A program made the translations under genes and the position numbers. Shown here piece after piece: positions 61,477 to 64,000 of a DNA stretch of 64,000 nucleotides. The stretch spans positions 1 to 64,000 of the forward strand of contig JAQENU010000013.1 in assembly GCA_027676805.1 (NCBI GenBank). The letters are read 5' to 3'. The DNA comes from Coprobacillaceae bacterium UN01-12pH3A. Lineage in GTDB: Bacteria; Bacillota_I; Bacilli_A; Erysipelotrichales; Coprobacillaceae. The first letter of the stretch is position 1. Each line of letters opens with the position of its first letter. The notes beneath the pieces were generated by a model that had not been told where the DNA came from, did no database searches, and saw only the letters and a program-made list of their open reading frames with translations.

Positions 61477-62421
61477 CTATTTAGCTGTTTCAAATGCTTC
61501 TGCTAAAGCAGCTTGGAAATCAGCGATTGAGATTGTACATCCTGAAGCGATGTCAGTTCCTTCTTTAGGTACTGATTTATGTTCTTCATCTTTGTCATAA
61601 ACTTCGATTGCTTTTACTTTATCAGCAGTCATACCTTTTAATTTTCCAACTAAGAAGTTAACTTGTTCATAGAATTCTTTTCCGATTCCGGCTTTTTCAG
61701 AAACACCTTTCATTCCGTAATCTTCTTTTTTCTCCATTTTACTTCTTACATCAGAAGCATTAGAAGTTTGAGCAACGTCAATATTAGACCATTCGATTTC
61801 ACCTTTAGAGTTTAAAGCAACTTGTGCTACAGTTGTGTTTACTTGACCTTTAGAATCATCTACAGAGATAACTTCACCAGCTCCAATTTTGTCAGCTTTT
61901 ACTTCTGCCATATTATCGAAAGCTTTTTGGATTGCAGCTTGGAATTCTGCGATTGAGATTGTACATCCAGCAGCGATGTCAGTTCCTTCTTTAGGTACTG
62001 ATTTATGTTCTTCATCTTTGTCATAAACTTCAATGTTTTTCACATCTTCAGCAGTCATTCCAATTAATTTTTCTTCTAAGAAATCTACTTGTTCGTAAAG
62101 TTCTTTACCGATTCCGGCTTTTTCAGAAACACCTTTCATTCCGTAATCTTCTTTTTTCTCTACTTTTGTACGAGTTTCTTTTGCGTCATTCGTATTTTGT
62201 TGAGCAACGTCTAAATCAACATAAGCGATTTTTCCTTTGCTGTCTAGCCCTACAGTAGCCATAGTTGTATTAACTTGGTTGTAGTCTCCTTTTTCTGACA
62301 CAGAAGTTACCATACCGAAACCAACTTTTGTGTACTTAGCTGATGATCCACCACATGCAGTAAGTGTCATCACCATAGCAGCTGAAGCAGCAACTGCCAT
62401 AACTTTTTTAAAGTTTTTCAT
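61477..62421 (-). CDS. Lipoprotein with two tandem FMN-binding-like domains
   Basis: A 314-residue lipoprotein (lipobox LTAC, Cys23). Two repeats of about 135 residues (33-170 and 181-313) share long identical stretches such as KKEDYGMKGVSEKAGIGKE and YDKDEEHKSVPKEGTDIA. Each ends with a motif close to the ApbE acceptor site: DIAAGCT (148-154) and DIASGCT (290-296), compared with the usual DxxSGAT. The strands ATVGLDSKGKIAYVDLDV also resemble the start of FMN-binding domains. I infer two covalent FMN groups. It lies between rnfB and apbE, as expected for an electron-carrying accessory protein. Confidence 0.7.
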   Translation of the reverse strand: MKNFKKVMAVAASAAMVMTLTACGGSSAKYTKVGFGMVTSVSEKGDYNQVNTTMATVGLDSKGKIAYVDLDVAQQNTNDAKETRTKVEKKEDYGMKGVSEKAGIGKELYEQVDFLEEKLIGMTAEDVKNIEVYDKDEEHKSVPKEGTDIAAGCTISIAEFQAAIQKAFDNMAEVKADKIGAGEVISVDDSKGQVNTTVAQVALNSKGEIEWSNIDVAQTSNASDVRSKMEKKEDYGMKGVSEKAGIGKEFYEQVNFLVGKLKGMTADKVKAIEVYDKDEEHKSVPKEGTDIASGCTISIADFQAALAEAFETAK

Positions 62422-62630
62422 TTTTTCCTTCCCATCCTTACTTAGAATTTTGTTAGAGTATTAAGCTCTTTCTAACGCTTATATTATATACTAGAAGTGT
62501 ATTTTGGGCAATACATTTCCACCAAATTTGCAATCGCTTTCACCTAATTTTCATGTTTTTTGACATTGTGATGTGAAATTTATCTCATATAATCACAACA
62601 TTTCACATTTTGAAAACTATTTTCAAATTT

Positions 62631-62658
62631 GAAAAAAGATGAGGATTATCCTCATCTT
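62631..62658 (-). terminator. Terminator of the rnf operon
   Basis: Stem AAGATGAGG/CCTCATCTT (62636-62644 with 62650-62658) is followed by T on the minus strand, directly at the stop codon of the short rnfB. Confidence 0.85.
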
Positions 62659-62965
62659 ATAGTTTAACACTCAAAGTTGAACCATCCGGTCCTGGTGTTG
62701 TGTTCAAATATTCTACGATTTCATCTTTTGCTTCTTTACTAGTTGGAGCACATTTTGACACTTGTGTCGCTTCTCCGTTCACTAATGCAGCAGCAAAACC
62801 TTGACATCCAGGATATCCGCATCCACCACAGTTTGCACCGGCTAGCTTGCTCATGACATAATCTTCTCTTGGGTCATTTTCCACTTTTAAGAATAGATCC
62901 GCAATACCGAGCATTGCTCCTAAAAGCGCACCAATGATCCCTAAGACAGCAACTGCTTCAATCAT
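62657..62965 (-). CDS. rnfB: Short RnfB: membrane anchor plus first Fe-S domain only
   Basis: A 102-residue protein with an N-terminal helix (about 3-25) and the RnfB-type 4Fe-4S domain: Cys46, 49, 54 and 72 (NCGGCGYPGC...KC, C-x2-C-x4-C-x17-C). Ordinary RnfB continues with two or more ferredoxin-type clusters and is about 190-330 residues. Here the frame ends and a terminator follows at once, so the truncation is genuine rather than a frameshift. The ATG at 62965 follows GGAGG; the frame upstream belongs to another small gene. It takes part in ferredoxin:NAD+ electron transfer coupled to ion pumping. Confidence 0.87.
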   Translation of the reverse strand: MIEAVAVLGIIGALLGAMLGIADLFLKVENDPREDYVMSKLAGANCGGCGYPGCQGFAAALVNGEATQVSKCAPTSKEAKDEIVEYLNTTPGPDGSTLSVKL

Positions 62966-63137
62966 TTTTTGTCTCCTCCTCATGGTGTACTGGATTGTGT
63001 GTACAATCAACTAATTTGCAGCCATCACAATCCGCTGTTAAGTTTTCACACCCTTTTGGCTTAGGTGTTTTTTTGTTCCACATATATAATCCGATATACA
63101 GGAACACTAAGATCATTAACCAAACTAATGCGATCAT
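62958..63137 (-). CDS. Cys-rich mini membrane protein of the rnf operon (59 aa)
   Basis: A 59-residue reading frame between rnfA and rnfB. It begins MIALVWLMILVFLYIGLYMW (one membrane helix), continues NKKTPKPKG and then has four cysteines, C30-x6-C37-x2-C40-x4-C45 (CENLTADCDGCKLVDC), with a His-rich end. The spacing could bind an Fe-S cluster or zinc. Its ATG lies one base after the rnfA stop, and its stop codon overlaps the first codons of rnfB, so it is translationally coupled on both sides. It may complement the shortened RnfB. No family is recognised. Confidence 0.75.
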   Translation of the reverse strand: MIALVWLMILVFLYIGLYMWNKKTPKPKGCENLTADCDGCKLVDCTHNPVHHEEETKND

Positions 63138-63138
63138 T

Positions 63139-63711
63139 TTATACCAATCCGGCTAATCCGGCAAATGCACATGCCATAATCGCTGCAGTGATTAAGGCAA
63201 TAGGCACACCTTTAAACCCTTCAGGAGTTGAAGCGATTTCCAATCTTTCACGGATTGTTGCAAAGATATAGATTACTAAAGCAAACCCAATAGAAACGGC
63301 AAATCCGGCTACTGTTGCTTCAATAAATGAATAACCATCAGTAATGTTATTCAAAGTTGTCCCTAACACAGCACAGTTTGTTGTGATTAAAGGAAGATAA
63401 ACACCTAATGCCTTATATAAAGGCGGAGATACTTTCTTTAAGAACATTTCAACAAATTGTACCAATGAAGCGATAACTAAGATAAAGGTAATTAAATCCA
63501 TGTACTCAATATGGAATTTAACTAACACTTGATAATATAAAACATGAGTGATCATAGAGGCAATAACGATAACGAATGTAACCGCAGCCCCCATTCCTAA
63601 GGCACTGCTTGATTTTTTAGATACACCAAGCAATGGACACACTGCCAAGAACTTTGATAAAACAACGTTGTTGATCAATGCTAATGAGATAAATAATGCG
63701 AATAATTCCAT
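63139..63711 (-). CDS. rnfA: Rnf complex membrane subunit RnfA
   Basis: A 190-residue integral membrane subunit with six helices. Diagnostic parts are ALINNVVLSKFLAVCPLLGVSKK, ITTNCAVLGTTLNNI (the conserved Cys that, with RnfE, holds an Fe-S cluster in the membrane) and RERLEIASTPEGFKGVPIALI. It pairs with RnfE to move electrons across the membrane. Four bases separate it from rnfE. Confidence 0.96.
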   Translation of the reverse strand: MELFALFISLALINNVVLSKFLAVCPLLGVSKKSSSALGMGAAVTFVIVIASMITHVLYYQVLVKFHIEYMDLITFILVIASLVQFVEMFLKKVSPPLYKALGVYLPLITTNCAVLGTTLNNITDGYSFIEATVAGFAVSIGFALVIYIFATIRERLEIASTPEGFKGVPIALITAAIMACAFAGLAGLV

Positions 63712-63714
63712 CTG

Positions 63715-64000
63715 TTATTTCACCTCTGCTTTCTTTTCTGTAGCTTTTTTAATGCGACGATTAGAAATACTGTTAATAACCCCGATTAAAGTTCCTAATG
63801 TTAAGAAAGCTCCCGCAGGTTGCGTAATCAAACCGATTGCATACTCTTTAAATAAACTGAATTGGAAAATTACCTGTGTTGAATCAAATGGATTAACTAA
63901 TGATAAACCACCTGTTCCGATTAATTCACGGAAGAATGAAACCGCTAAGATAGCAAGTGTATATCCAACACCCATCCCTAAGGCATCAATCAATGAATCC
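63715..64000 (-). CDS. rnfE: Rnf complex membrane subunit RnfE (3' part)
   Basis: The frame is open to the window edge; about 95 C-terminal residues are visible. DALGMGVGYTLAILAVSFFRELIGTGG matches the conserved later helices of RnfE/NqrD, followed by LITQPAGAFLTLGTLIGVINSISNRR. The start lies beyond base 64000. The rest of the operon (rnfC, rnfD, rnfG) is expected upstream. Confidence 0.9.
   Translation of the reverse strand, partial: DSLIDALGMGVGYTLAILAVSFFRELIGTGGLSLVNPFDSTQVIFQFSLFKEYAIGLITQPAGAFLTLGTLIGVINSISNRRIKKATEKKAEVK

Noticed and set aside
62422..62630. Possible missing C-terminal ferredoxin part of RnfB by frameshift
   Set aside because: The region after the stop is a terminator and AT-rich spacer with no cysteine-rich frame.

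Overview
The window is low-GC (AT-rich intergenic DNA, A/T-ending codons), with strong AGGAGG-type ribosome binding sites and many short hairpin-plus-T terminators, all typical of Bacillota. It contains the forespore operon spoIIAA-spoIIAB-sigF preceded by a DacF-type carboxypeptidase, the Gram-positive replication genes dnaB and dnaI, an Rnf complex, and several PTS/CcpA-type signals. Together these point to an anaerobic, endospore-forming, probably gut-associated Firmicute. Gene content and order look most like Erysipelotrichia, but that placement is an inference. I see no rRNA, tRNA, CRISPR array, insertion sequence or prophage.

Layout. 1-6 kb: a PcrA helicase, two paralogous XRE regulators with matching operator-like repeats, an RsuA-type pseudouridine synthase overlapping a one-domain alkyltransferase, an esterase, and a two-gene operon of a mini membrane protein and a degenerate signal-peptidase-like protein. 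6-18 kb: a beta-helix lipoprotein, enolase, a YdiB-type shikimate dehydrogenase, HU, MnmM, a radical SAM protein, two RpiR regulators, an ECF sigma factor with a likely autoregulated promoter, an HD hydrolase and an ABC-F ATPase. 18-31 kb: a Zn/Cd efflux ATPase with its ArsR regulator and a clear promoter/operator, a PEPCK-like P-loop protein, signal peptidase I, the spoIIA operon with dacF, several GNAT acetyltransferases (one fused to a hexapeptide acetyltransferase), and an Rrf2 regulator divergent from a YhgE/Pip membrane protein.

33-37 kb is the most unusual part. A 714-residue cell-wall-anchored surface protein is preceded by a 112-bp segment bounded by a perfect 17-bp inverted repeat, and beside it lies a Hin/resolvase-type serine recombinase. 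This has the layout of an invertible (phase-variable) promoter. 37-43 kb: a carbohydrate operon (EIIB, GH1 6-phospho-beta-glucosidase, MupG-type hydrolase) with candidate cre sites, and an exonuclease/FMN-lipoprotein/Gx-transporter operon. 43-57 kb: glycolysis (pfkA-pyk) and DNA replication/repair (dnaE-polA-mutM, then coaE-dnaB-dnaI), with a PAS-GGDEF-EAL gene lying on the opposite strand between mutM and coaE.

57-64 kb brings together redox and flavin genes. These are the FMN transferase ApbE, a tandem-repeat lipoprotein with near-canonical flavinylation motifs, and the rnfE-rnfA-(Cys-rich miniprotein)-rnfB end of an Rnf operon. The RnfB here is only the membrane anchor plus the first Fe-S domain. 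ApbE probably loads FMN onto the lipoprotein at 41.8-42.1 kb, onto RnfG/RnfD lying outside the window, and perhaps onto the repeat lipoprotein. A GH31 alpha-xylosidase-type enzyme under a perfect cre site sits between ApbE and the lipoprotein.
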